Source of the DNA: UBA3637 sp045598925
GTDB taxonomy: Bacteria; Pseudomonadota; Alphaproteobacteria; CAAHEQ01; UBA3637
Assembly: GCA_045598925.1 (NCBI GenBank)
Contig: JAZRVC010000027.1
Coordinates: 1-64,000 of the forward strand
Direction of reading: 5' to 3'
Length of the DNA stretch: 64,000 nucleotides
This document shows positions 22,041-30,625 of the stretch, piece by piece (position 1 is the first letter of the stretch; every line of letters begins with the position of its first letter). The notes beneath the pieces are model-generated. The model searched no databases. It saw nothing but the letters and a program-made list of their open reading frames with translations, and had not been told where the DNA came from. A program made the translations under genes and the position numbers.

Positions 22041-24581
22041 ATGACTCAAAGCCCTTCTTGCCTCTGTTTAATTGACGGGTCGGGATATATCTTTCGGGCG
22101 TTTTATGCCCTTCCCCCTATGCACAGAAAAGACGGGACACCCACAAATGCGGTCTATGGCTTTACGGCCATGATGTTGAATCTTTTACAGGAAAATACCT
22201 GTCAAAATCTGGTGGTGGTCTTTGATGCCAAACGCCAAAATTTCAGAAACGAAATTTATCCCGCCTATAAGACAAACAGAAAAGAAGTGCCGGCAGAACT
22301 GATTCCTCAATTTTCTTTAATCCGCCAGGCCTGTGATGCCCTGAATGTGCCTTGGGTTGAAAAAGAAGGCTATGAAGCGGATGATCTGATTGCCAGTTAT
22401 GCCCAAATTGCCAAAAATCAAGGGATGCGGGCGCGTGTCATTTCGGCCGATAAAGATTTAATGCAACTCATCAATGACAACACCACGATGTATGACCCGA
22501 TGAAGAAAAAGGAAATCACCCCGCAAGAAGTGATTCAAAAGTTTGGGGTGCCCCCGACTCAAGTGGTGGAAGTGCAAGCCTTAATGGGGGATAGCACAGA
22601 CAACATCCCCGGCGCCACGGGTATAGGCCCCAAAACAGCCACCCAATTAATTCAACAATTTCAAACAATTGAAAACCTGTATAACAACCTGCCTCAATTA
22701 AAAAAAGGGAAACAACTGGACAACCTGATTCAAAGTAAAGAAAATGTCTTTATTTCCAAAAAATTGGCCAGCCTTTGCCCTGATGTGCCTTTGGATAATG
22801 ATTTAGAAAAATTCAAAAGACGTCCTTTGGAATCTGATAAAATTATTGCTTTTTTACAAGAAAACGAATTTCCAAGTTTAATGAAACGCTTACCTAATCA
22901 AGATAAAAATAGGGCTGAAGTGTCTGTGCAACCACTCAAAACCGCCGAAGAAATCAAGGAAGTTGTTCAACGTTTAGATTCTTTTGCTTTTGTTTTAAAC
23001 ATAAATAAAACGGGAAACATTACAACCCTTCAAATTTCGGATGATCAAAAGGTCTATTTAATCGGTGAAGAAAAAGAAGAAATTCAAAATGACTTGTTTG
23101 CCCCTGCCACAGAAAGTATTTCCAATGAAATCTGGCAAGTATTAAAAATGCTCTTTGAATCTGACAAAATGAAAATCGGTGTGGATATTAAACAGCAAAA
23201 ACACCTGTTAGCCCAAAAAGGTATTCAACTTATCCCTCCCTATGACGATTGTTTATTGATGAATTATCTGATCAGCGGGAATAAAGAATTAGAAGATATC
23301 CCCCAGATTTCTTTGTTTCAAAAATACCAAGAATTAAAAGAGGTTTTGCGTCAAGAAAACTTAAGTTCTTTATACGAAAAAATGGATTTACCCTTGATTG
23401 ATTTGTTGTTTCAGATGGAAGAAAACGGCATTTTCATCAATCGTGAAAAAATAAAAAAATTAAAAGATGAATTTGAGTTAAAAATCAATAATTTAACAAA
23501 AGAAATTCATCTGGAAGCAGAAGAAGAATTTAACATCAATTCCACTCAACAATTGGGCAAAATTTTATTTGAAAAAAGGAATTTATCGGGTGGAAAGAAA
23601 GGTCCTTCCGGTCATTGGGTGACAGATGTAAAAGTTTTGGAAAAATTAGCCGAAGAAAATGGGGATAAATTGTCCGAATTGATTTTACAATATCGGGGAA
23701 TCGCCAAACTGCAATCAACCTATATTGACGACCTGTTGGAACGCAGCCAAATCAGCCCCCGCATTCACACAACCTTTTCTATGGTTGCGACAAACACGGG
23801 ACGGTTGGCGTCTTCTAACCCCAACTTGCAAAACATCCCTGTTCGGTCTGAAGAAGGAAAAGCCATCCGCGAAGCCTTTGTGGCCGAACCAGGCAAGGTC
23901 TTAGTTTCGGCGGACTATTCGCAAATTGAATTACGGCTGATTGCCCATGTGGCAAAGGTCAAAAAATTACAAGAGTCTTTTATTAAAAATGAAGATATTC
24001 ACGCCCGCACCGCCAGTCAGATTTTAGGGATTCCTTTGGAACAAGTGTCCCCCGACCAGCGCAGAAGTGCTAAAGCGGTCAATTTCGGTATTATTTATGG
24101 TATTTCAGGCTTTGGGCTGGCCCGCAATTTACATATTGACCGCACGACCGCCAATAACTATATTCGGGCCTATTTTGAACAATACCCCGAAATCAAAGAA
24201 TATATGGACAGAACAGAAAAGTTTGTGGATGAACATGGCTATGTGCTGACACCTTTCGGGCGGAAGATTTTTATAGAAGGCTTAAGCAATTCGGCGACAC
24301 GGGCTTTTGCCCATCGGGCGGCCATCAATGCCCCGATTCAAGGGGGAGCCGCCGATATTATGAAATTGGCGATGAATAAAGTGAATCAAGCCCTTAAAGA
24401 ATCAGGCTTACACGCCCTACCCCTTTTACAGGTGCATGACGAATTGATTTTTGAAGTGTCCGAAAATGAAGCCGAAAGTTTGGCGAAGTTAGTCAAAGAG
24501 CAAATGGAAAATGTGGTGCAACTTTCTGTTCCCTTGATTGCCGAAACAGGTATCGCCACAAACTGGAAAGACGCACATTAA
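22041..24581 (+). CDS. polA: DNA polymerase I, proofreading domain degenerate
   Basis: 846 aa from ATG 22041; the frame stays open upstream into gcrA. Residues 1-290 are the 5' nuclease (LIDGSGYIFRAFYALPP, YEADDLIASYA, MGDSTDNIPGATGIGPKTA in two parts). Polymerase motifs: A ADYSQIELRLIAH, B RRSAKAVNFGIIYG, C LQVHDELIFEV. The middle domain (about 315-480) keeps the fold, but its first motif reads FAFVLNINKTGN where Asp and Glu should bind metal, and IGVDIKQQKHLL replaces the second. So 3'-5' exonuclease activity is probably lost, as in Taq. Needed for gap filling and RNA primer removal. Confidence 0.95.
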   Translation: MTQSPSCLCLIDGSGYIFRAFYALPPMHRKDGTPTNAVYGFTAMMLNLLQENTCQNLVVVFDAKRQNFRNEIYPAYKTNRKEVPAELIPQFSLIRQACDALNVPWVEKEGYEADDLIASYAQIAKNQGMRARVISADKDLMQLINDNTTMYDPMKKKEITPQEVIQKFGVPPTQVVEVQALMGDSTDNIPGATGIGPKTATQLIQQFQTIENLYNNLPQLKKGKQLDNLIQSKENVFISKKLASLCPDVPLDNDLEKFKRRPLESDKIIAFLQENEFPSLMKRLPNQDKNRAEVSVQPLKTAEEIKEVVQRLDSFAFVLNINKTGNITTLQISDDQKVYLIGEEKEEIQNDLFAPATESISNEIWQVLKMLFESDKMKIGVDIKQQKHLLAQKGIQLIPPYDDCLLMNYLISGNKELEDIPQISLFQKYQELKEVLRQENLSSLYEKMDLPLIDLLFQMEENGIFINREKIKKLKDEFELKINNLTKEIHLEAEEEFNINSTQQLGKILFEKRNLSGGKKGPSGHWVTDVKVLEKLAEENGDKLSELILQYRGIAKLQSTYIDDLLERSQISPRIHTTFSMVATNTGRLASSNPNLQNIPVRSEEGKAIREAFVAEPGKVLVSADYSQIELRLIAHVAKVKKLQESFIKNEDIHARTASQILGIPLEQVSPDQRRSAKAVNFGIIYGISGFGLARNLHIDRTTANNYIRAYFEQYPEIKEYMDRTEKFVDEHGYVLTPFGRKIFIEGLSNSATRAFAHRAAINAPIQGGAADIMKLAMNKVNQALKESGLHALPLLQVHDELIFEVSENEAESLAKLVKEQMENVVQLSVPLIAETGIATNWKDAH

Positions 24582-24661
24582 AAACGAGTCAGACTTTCGG
24601 GTGCTTTCATCGATTGCTACAACAATCAATGGAAGCCACAAGTTTGTAAAAAGCAAGGGGA

Positions 24662-26884
24662 CTACTCCCTACACACAGCATGGCCATTATAGTTGTTGCG
24701 ACCTGCGTTACCCTCATAACCATCGTAGGCCACAAGGCGCGCGTAGCAGGAAGTATCTCTAAGCGGTGTACTCGTCCAAATATAGTTAGCAACTGCTGCA
24801 CCAAACATTTTTCGTAAAGTGTTGGCCCGCGTTTTATCTGTGGGAATTACACCTGTATATGTTTGAACCGCACTATTTACTTCATCCAATGTAACAAGAG
24901 ATAAATTCTGAGCTTGACACCAATTATTGGCACTATACCAACTCATCATTGTGTTACTATAGGTCCAACCCGTAAATGCAGTGGGATTCTCTTCAACTGT
25001 AGAAACAACTCCCCCCATATAATCTGATACTTGCTTACATGTCCCTATCGTAGAAACATCACAACCATTAATAACAAGGCGTACACCCGTTGTTAGAAGA
25101 CAGAACTCTCCCGGATTCGGACAATCCACATTTGTGGCACAACCTTCTGGTTTATAACATTCCCCCAATGTAGTGCCATCTGCAGAACAAGTATATCCTT
25201 TGGCACAACAAACCGCCGTATCACCAATACCACATTTTACCTGACCATTAGCACATTCACTGCACTTATAATAAGTTGTCGTGGGTGTCGTACAGGTTGT
25301 TTCTTTTCCTTCTGCACATTCTGGTATTGATTCAGTTATTGTCCAACTATCATCACAGGTATTAGCAACACATTCGTCCCCTTCTAAATGATACCCTGTA
25401 TTACATTCACTGCACTTATAATAAGTTGTCGTGGGTGTCGTACAGGTTGTTTCTTTTCCTTCTGCACATTCTGGTATTGATTCAGTTATTGTCCAACTAT
25501 CATCACAGGTATTAGCGATACATTTTCCCTCATCATTTTCATAATATCCAGAGACACAGTCCCCACACTTTTGAGATATAGAAGGTTTTTGTTTTGGTAC
25601 CCTATGCGCTTCTTCACAAGAATTAAAACATACACGACTATATTTCGTATTTGTCGTAGTATCACAATAGGCTTTTTCTTTTTCTGTATATGTACAGGCC
25701 GGAACCGGCATAGATGGGAAAACAGCACAAATCCCATCTGCACAAATCTTTTGACAATCGTTACCACAATCTGAATTTTTTTCACAAGGAACGACACAAT
25801 CTTGTATTGATTCATCATAATTTTCTATAGCCTGATTACAGAAGCAAGAAACCTCTCCTTCTTCTGTCATCATCGTTTTAATAAATCCACCTTTTCCAAC
25901 AGGAGAACCAAGTGCACACATATTAGAAATACATTTACCTTTATCATTTTCATAATATCCAGAGAGACAATCCCCACATTTAGAGGATATATGTGCATCT
26001 TTTTCCCGATGCAGTGCGTTACAAGAAGTACAAGCATAATTGTGATACTCATTTAACTCTGTATCACAGTAGGCATTTACACGAATAGTATAATCAGATC
26101 CCCCCATACCATTACAAGATGGAATGAGACCAAAATTACGTCGTTCTTCACAAATTCCCTCACTACACTCTTCTTCGCAATCTGGTTTACAATGAAGATT
26201 AGTCATACATTGAACACACTGACTTCCATTCCAATAAGGGGTATCACCTGAACACAGGATACAACGTCCCTCTATATCATGATATTCTCCCACACAATCT
26301 CCGCATTCGCCATTCGTTCCGTCTTGACGATTTAAAGAGGCGCAACTGACACAGCCAGTTTGGGTGTCGTTTAAGGCGGTACCGTCTTCACAAACACAAC
26401 TTAAATTTTCCCAAGTACTGCCGATATTTTTAAAGCCTTCCTGACAAGCAAAACTTTCATTAGAGCAATCCGCATGATTTGGACACGCATAGCATTTATC
26501 TGTGCCACCAGGGGCAAAAGTACCTTCATCACACGCCACACATTCGGCCTTGCCCGCCACAGAGTGTGTTCCGGGGCCACACAAGGTACATTCATTTTGG
26601 CCATCGCTATAATAGCCCGTGGGACAAGGCTCACAGTTGCCGTCTTTGGCCACATATCCCAAATCACACAAGCACACACCGAACTCTTTATAGACGTTAT
26701 CGCCCACGCAGGCACCCTCTTTTAATCTTAACTTCGGGCAATTCCCAACCCCGCATAATTCCACCGCAATAGACTTCACCCCATTGGGATTTGTGGCTTT
26801 TGTTTTACCGCCAAAAAGACCACCGCCCGCCAACACAACCGTGGATACCAAAACCGTACTAAACAATAAAACAACATTTTTCAT
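24662..26884 (-). CDS. Large secreted Cys-rich (EGF-like) protein with C-type-lectin-like end
   Basis: 740 aa. Signal peptide MKNVVLLFSTVLVSTVVLAGG. Residues 50-570 are a chain of Cys-rich modules of the EGF/ephrin-receptor type (CPTGYYSDGQNECTLCGPG, CSECNTGYHLEGDEC). Two adjacent ones are identical because of a 114-bp DNA repeat. Then a CCAKGYTC ... CATNVDC ... GEFC block and a 100-residue end (MMSWYSANNWCQAQ, WTSTP, GHAVCRE) matching a C-type-lectin-like fold, both shared with the pilin-like protein at 731-1951. The first 190 residues are nearly identical to those of 33779-35233. Likely a surface or secreted binding protein (inference). A (TG)14 tract lies 80 bp upstream of the start and could vary expression. 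Confidence 0.75.
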   Translation of the reverse strand: MKNVVLLFSTVLVSTVVLAGGGLFGGKTKATNPNGVKSIAVELCGVGNCPKLRLKEGACVGDNVYKEFGVCLCDLGYVAKDGNCEPCPTGYYSDGQNECTLCGPGTHSVAGKAECVACDEGTFAPGGTDKCYACPNHADCSNESFACQEGFKNIGSTWENLSCVCEDGTALNDTQTGCVSCASLNRQDGTNGECGDCVGEYHDIEGRCILCSGDTPYWNGSQCVQCMTNLHCKPDCEEECSEGICEERRNFGLIPSCNGMGGSDYTIRVNAYCDTELNEYHNYACTSCNALHREKDAHISSKCGDCLSGYYENDKGKCISNMCALGSPVGKGGFIKTMMTEEGEVSCFCNQAIENYDESIQDCVVPCEKNSDCGNDCQKICADGICAVFPSMPVPACTYTEKEKAYCDTTTNTKYSRVCFNSCEEAHRVPKQKPSISQKCGDCVSGYYENDEGKCIANTCDDSWTITESIPECAEGKETTCTTPTTTYYKCSECNTGYHLEGDECVANTCDDSWTITESIPECAEGKETTCTTPTTTYYKCSECANGQVKCGIGDTAVCCAKGYTCSADGTTLGECYKPEGCATNVDCPNPGEFCLLTTGVRLVINGCDVSTIGTCKQVSDYMGGVVSTVEENPTAFTGWTYSNTMMSWYSANNWCQAQNLSLVTLDEVNSAVQTYTGVIPTDKTRANTLRKMFGAAVANYIWTSTPLRDTSCYARLVAYDGYEGNAGRNNYNGHAVCRE
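25253..25516 (-). repeat. 114-bp exact tandem repeat inside the Cys-rich gene
   Basis: 25253-25366 and 25403-25516 are identical over 114 bp with a 150-bp (50-codon) period. The two units encode the same stretch starting ANTCDDSWTITESIPECAEG. The period keeps the frame, so gain or loss of units would change the stalk length without ending the protein. Confidence 0.95.
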
Positions 26885-26964
26885 TTTTTTATCCTCACTT
26901 TAACAAATACAACAACACCGATATTCCCATGAATATCGGTTGATAAAATAATCTGACAATACTA

Positions 26965-26998
<34 letters not shown>

Positions 26999-27148
26999 AC
27001 TTTTTTCACACGAATTGCAAGCCTTTTTAACACATTTTTTCATATTTTTTATCCTTTTTTTACACTTTACCCACCCTTAAAAAAATAGTCAAGAAAAAAG
27101 TGGTATTTTTTATTAAAATCTGATACTGGTAAATTAAAAGGAGTTAAA

Positions 27149-27682
27149 ATGGCACATCAACTGATTACAATTTCCGGAGAATTAGGCAGTGGAAAATCAA
27201 CCGTAGCAACTATGTTGGCCGAAAAATTGGGCTATGCGTATTATTCCACAGGGATGGCGCAACGTCATATTGCCGATTTAAAAGGTCTTTCCACCTTACA
27301 ATTGAACGAACTTTCACAAACCGACCCTTCCATTGATAAAGAAATTGATGGCATTTACAAAAAAAAGCCTTGGGGAAAAAAGCCTTGTGTGGTGGATAGT
27401 CGGCTGGCTTTTCATTTTCTGCCCGATTCATTTAAAATCAAATTAAAAGTCAATTTAAAGGTCGCAGCCAAACGGGTCTTTGATGAAAAAAGACCTCATG
27501 AAAAATATCAGACCTTAAAACAAGCGCAAGAGTTTTTACAAAAGCGCGCCGAACTGGAAAAAGAAAGATTTATTACGACTTATCAAATAGATATTTCAGA
27601 CGATTCTTTATTTGATTTAGTGATAGATACCAGCGCGCTGTCCCCCGAAGAGGTCTGTCAAAAAATCATTCAAGCACTTTAA
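27149..27682 (+). CDS. Cytidylate-kinase-like P-loop kinase
   Basis: 177 aa from ATG 27149 after AAGGAG. Walker A is GELGSGKST (residues 10-18). STGMAQRHIADLKGLS and TDPSIDKEIDG recall the short, archaeal-type CMP kinase rather than the 220-aa bacterial Cmk. VVDSRLAFHFLP supplies the nucleobase contact, and RPHEKYQT lies in the lid. Probable role: phosphorylation of CMP/dCMP. Another nucleoside-monophosphate kinase is possible. Stands alone between the Cys-rich gene and a convergent gene 1 bp away. Confidence 0.75.
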   Translation: MAHQLITISGELGSGKSTVATMLAEKLGYAYYSTGMAQRHIADLKGLSTLQLNELSQTDPSIDKEIDGIYKKKPWGKKPCVVDSRLAFHFLPDSFKIKLKVNLKVAAKRVFDEKRPHEKYQTLKQAQEFLQKRAELEKERFITTYQIDISDDSLFDLVIDTSALSPEEVCQKIIQAL

Positions 27683-27683
27683 C

Positions 27684-28424
27684 TTATTCCCGCGTATTTT
27701 GTTTTTTCTTGGCTATTTGGGCCTTGGCCAAATCGTGCATCATGTGGTGCAGACTGACAACCCGAACAGATTCCGCTTCCCGTTGCCGATCAAAATCATA
27801 TAACAGCGCACGAAAATTTTTAAGCATACTCTGATTTTGGGGAATCTTGGACAATTGTTTTAAAAAGGATTTCAAACGATTCGGACTTTGCATAATCGCC
27901 AACAACATCCCCTTTTCCGAAGCGTCAATCACTTGAAACAGATTCGCCAACAAAGACGAGGTCTTTCCTTCAATCGGAGTCCCCGCCTCACCAATCCATT
28001 TCAACAGTTTTAAAAACTCTTGTCGTTCTTGGGATTTTTCATATTTCACCGATTTAAGCATTTGTTGGCGCACAACCGAACTTAACCATACGGGCGTGAT
28101 GGAACGCGGGGCATCAAAGGAAAATTTAATCCCCGTGCGCGACAACAAATCTACCACTTTTTTTTGATCCGAGGGCAACATCTTTAAAAAAGCCTGTTTT
28201 AACTCGGAAGAACGAGGTTGGGTATCCAATAAAGACAGCGCATAGGGAATCAATTCAGGTTGTTTTCCAACACACAAAGGGCATTTTTGGACCTTTTGCG
28301 CAACAGACACCCCCAAAAATTTTTCATACTTGACACAATAATAGGGCATCATATTCGGCAAAAACGACCGAAGTGCCAAAAAAGGGCAATTGATAGAACA
28401 CTGATTTTTTTCTTCTTTTTGCAT
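27684..28424 (-). CDS. Hypothetical protein with N-terminal Cys motif
   Basis: 246 aa, not recognised. The first 55 residues hold five Cys (CSINCPFLAL, YYCVKY, KCPLC), which could bind zinc or an iron-sulphur cluster. The rest is predicted helical and basic, without a membrane segment (LSKIPQNQSMLKNF). No ribosome site is evident before the ATG at 28424. The stop is 1 bp from the stop of the convergent kinase gene. Confidence 0.6.
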   Translation of the reverse strand: MQKEEKNQCSINCPFLALRSFLPNMMPYYCVKYEKFLGVSVAQKVQKCPLCVGKQPELIPYALSLLDTQPRSSELKQAFLKMLPSDQKKVVDLLSRTGIKFSFDAPRSITPVWLSSVVRQQMLKSVKYEKSQERQEFLKLLKWIGEAGTPIEGKTSSLLANLFQVIDASEKGMLLAIMQSPNRLKSFLKQLSKIPQNQSMLKNFRALLYDFDRQREAESVRVVSLHHMMHDLAKAQIAKKKQNTRE

Positions 28425-28494
28425 ATTTATACTGTGCCACAGGAAAAAATAAATTGCAAGATTTAATTTTTTTTCAAAAAAATGAAAATTTTTG

Positions 28495-28523
28495 TTGCTT
28501 TTTCAAAAAAATACGCTTATAAC
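28495..28523 (+). promoter_or_regulatory. Promoter of the lipoprotein-pal region
   Basis: TTGCTT (28495-28500) and TATAAC (28518-28523) with 17-bp spacing, 36 bp before the lipoprotein start. Confidence 0.65.
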
Positions 28524-28558
28524 ACAGATTGTAGGGGTATCTTAAACAAGGAGAAAAA

Positions 28559-29221
28559 ATGAAAAAATCAGTTGCACTTTTATTGGGTTGTGTCTTTTTA
28601 AGCGCCTGTGTCGCGCATGAGACAAACCTGCAAACCCGTCAAGAAGAACGTGACGCCGCTCTTTATCAAAAAAGAGCCCAAGAAGGTTGTAATTTTGTCA
28701 AAGATCAAGCCGCTTATCGTGAATGTTTGTTGAATACTTATTATTCCAAACATCCGACAACTTATGAAACAGCGGAATTGATCAACGGTAAATCTATCGC
28801 TATTGTCAAAGCCGGTTCAAGTTTTGAAGACAGCGTGGTAACACAAGTGGCACCGCTTCCTTCTTCTCAACCGGAAATCTATTCTTATAAACAAACAGAA
28901 ACAACAACAATGGATACAGGGTATGTCCAACAACGTCCTGCACAAAGTTTTGTGATGGCTCAAGAAGAAGTCTATACAAAACAAGAAGTGGAACAACCAA
29001 CCGTCTCCTATGAACGTGTTATCCCTGTTTCCGCGCCCGTGGTGGAAGTCAAAAATAAGACCATCACCCCCGTGGCCGTTGTCCCCGCTCCTGTCGTTCA
29101 ACAACCGACTCAGGAACCGACATGGTGGGAAGCCTATCAATCCGGAAAACCAGCCTCGCAAGAACCAACTTGCCCCTGTGCTGATCCGAATGATCCATGC
29201 CCACAATGTTATGAAAAATAA
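28559..29221 (+). CDS. Lipoprotein of unknown function upstream of pal
   Basis: 220 aa. Signal peptide with lipobox LSAC (lipidated Cys17). The middle is a low-complexity Gln/Glu/Val/Pro region (VAVVPAPVVQQPTQEP). The C-terminal end carries four Cys (CPCADPNDPCPQC). The place directly upstream of pal is where tolB usually lies in alphaproteobacteria, but this protein shows no beta-propeller repeats. It may be an envelope partner of Pal; this is inference from position. Confidence 0.7.
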   Translation: MKKSVALLLGCVFLSACVAHETNLQTRQEERDAALYQKRAQEGCNFVKDQAAYRECLLNTYYSKHPTTYETAELINGKSIAIVKAGSSFEDSVVTQVAPLPSSQPEIYSYKQTETTTMDTGYVQQRPAQSFVMAQEEVYTKQEVEQPTVSYERVIPVSAPVVEVKNKTITPVAVVPAPVVQQPTQEPTWWEAYQSGKPASQEPTCPCADPNDPCPQCYEK

Positions 29222-29231
29222 GGAGACAAAT

Positions 29232-29249
29232 ATGGATAAAAAAATTTAA
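29232..29249 (+). other. Five-codon mini-ORF with ribosome site before pal
   Basis: ATG GAT AAA AAA ATT TAA follows AAGGAG at the normal distance, 47 bp before the pal start. It may be a leader peptide or the rest of a lost gene. It is too short to judge. Confidence 0.3.
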
Positions 29250-29296
29250 CCTAGAAAAAAACTAATAATAAACAAAAAAGAGAAAGGAAAAATAAA

Positions 29297-29788
29297 ATGA
29301 AAAAAACATTATTAGCAACAACTTGTGCTTTACTGTTGGCCGGATGTTCATCTGTTCAAACAGGCTCTGACCTTTATGGTAATGGCAACGGCGGATGGGA
29401 CGAAACAGTCAATATCGCCGATTTAAACGCCACAGAATATACGGCACAATTTAACAACGACACACAAGAAGTTGTGTATTTTGAACTCAACAGCGCCACT
29501 TTGGACGATATCGCCAGAGATGATTTAAAGGCTCAAATTGATTGGTTAAACGCCAATCCAAAGGCTTTGGCTGTCATTGAAGGCCGTTGCGATGAACGCG
29601 GAACACGGGAGTACAACTTGGCTTTGGGCGACAGACGTGCCAACATTGTGCGCAGTTATTTGATTGCCAACGGTATTCAAGAAGACAGAATCCGCACAAT
29701 TTCTTATGGTAAAGATAAACCGGTTGATGACGGACACGATGAAGAGGCTTGGGCCAAAAATCGTTCTGCAACAACTGTTGCTTACTAA
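29297..29788 (+). CDS. pal: Peptidoglycan-associated lipoprotein Pal
   Basis: 163 aa. Outer-membrane lipoprotein (lipobox LAGC, Cys17) that holds peptidoglycan and links to the Tol complex during cell constriction. The OmpA-like domain covers residues 55-163: VYFELNSATLD, then GRCDERGTREYNLALGDRRA (the diaminopimelate-binding loop Asp and Arg), and YGKDKPVD. Followed by a terminator and then cpoB, in the usual Tol-Pal order. Confidence 0.95.
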   Translation: MKKTLLATTCALLLAGCSSVQTGSDLYGNGNGGWDETVNIADLNATEYTAQFNNDTQEVVYFELNSATLDDIARDDLKAQIDWLNANPKALAVIEGRCDERGTREYNLALGDRRANIVRSYLIANGIQEDRIRTISYGKDKPVDDGHDEEAWAKNRSATTVAY

Positions 29789-29805
29789 GAAAAACGCTTG
29801 ACTTT

Positions 29806-29845
29806 AATCCCCTTTTGGATATGATATCTAAAAGGGGATTTTTTA
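29806..29845 (+). terminator. Intrinsic terminator between pal and cpoB
   Basis: AATCCCCTTTT (29806-29816) and AAAAGGGGATT (29830-29840), 11-bp stem followed by TTTT. The ribosome site of cpoB begins right after it, so cpoB may be expressed by read-through or from within. Confidence 0.85.
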
Positions 29846-29857
29846 AAAGGAGAGAAG

Positions 29858-30625
29858 ATGCATTTAAAAGGATTGTTATTGGGAATCGCTTTGATTTCTG
29901 GTTCTGCTTTGGCGGATACGCAAACGGAAATTTTATCAGATAAATTGGATAGATTAGAGGCTGAAATGGCCCTGATTCAAAAAAAGGTCTATCAAGCACC
30001 GGTGGTTGCCGAAGCACCTGTAAGCAAAGTCCCAAATAATATTGATGAATTTTATGCCACTTTAGATGCACAAAATCAAACACTGCAAGAATTGACACAA
30101 AAAAATGAACAAATGTCCCACGAACTGAGTGAATTAAAGGGACAACTCAGCCGTATGAACGAAGATATCAACTTCAGATTCAACGAATTAAAACAAGCGC
30201 CCGCAAGCGATTCCGTCCAAAAAGTCCCCCCAGATGTTTTATCAGAAGAAGAAAATTATAATCGGGCCTATTCTTTATTGAAAAACGGGGAATACGAAAA
30301 AGCGGAACAACACTTTTTAGCCTTTATGGAAAAATATCCCGATGGAAAGTTGGTTTCCAATGCCAATTATTGGTTAGCGGAAAGTTATTATGCGCGTCAA
30401 AAACTGCCCGAAGCGGCGGGATTGTTTGCAGACGGATTTACGAAATATAAAGGCAGTGCGAAAGCATTGGATTCTATGTTTAAATTAGGTCTGACAATGA
30501 AGCAATTGGATAAAACAAAAGAAGCCTGCACCGCTTTCAAAAAGTTATTAAAAGAAGATAAAAAACTCACCAAACAACTAAAAGAACGCACAGAAAAAGA
30601 AGTAAAGGAGATGAAATGTCCATAA
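29858..30625 (+). CDS. cpoB: Cell-division coordinator CpoB (YbgF)
   Basis: 255 aa periplasmic protein of the Tol-Pal system. Signal peptide MHLKGLLLGIALISGSALA. A coiled coil at about 25-110 (LQELTQKNEQMSHELSELKG) is followed by TPR repeats at 125-250 (NRAYSLLKNGEYEKAEQHF, SNANYWLAESYYARQKLPEA). It links peptidoglycan synthesis to outer-membrane constriction in known systems. Overlaps tilS by 10 bases. Confidence 0.92.
   Translation: MHLKGLLLGIALISGSALADTQTEILSDKLDRLEAEMALIQKKVYQAPVVAEAPVSKVPNNIDEFYATLDAQNQTLQELTQKNEQMSHELSELKGQLSRMNEDINFRFNELKQAPASDSVQKVPPDVLSEEENYNRAYSLLKNGEYEKAEQHFLAFMEKYPDGKLVSNANYWLAESYYARQKLPEAAGLFADGFTKYKGSAKALDSMFKLGLTMKQLDKTKEACTAFKKLLKEDKKLTKQLKERTEKEVKEMKCP

Noticed and set aside
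25253..25516. CRISPR-like repeats
   Set aside because: Only two long, frame-preserving units inside a coding sequence, with no spacer pattern or cas genes. No CRISPR array was seen anywhere in the window.
24662..26884. Diversity-generating retroelement target with its template in the window
   Set aside because: The lectin-like ends fit in form, but there is no reverse transcriptase and no template-like repeat of a gene end here. Kept only as a possibility to check elsewhere.
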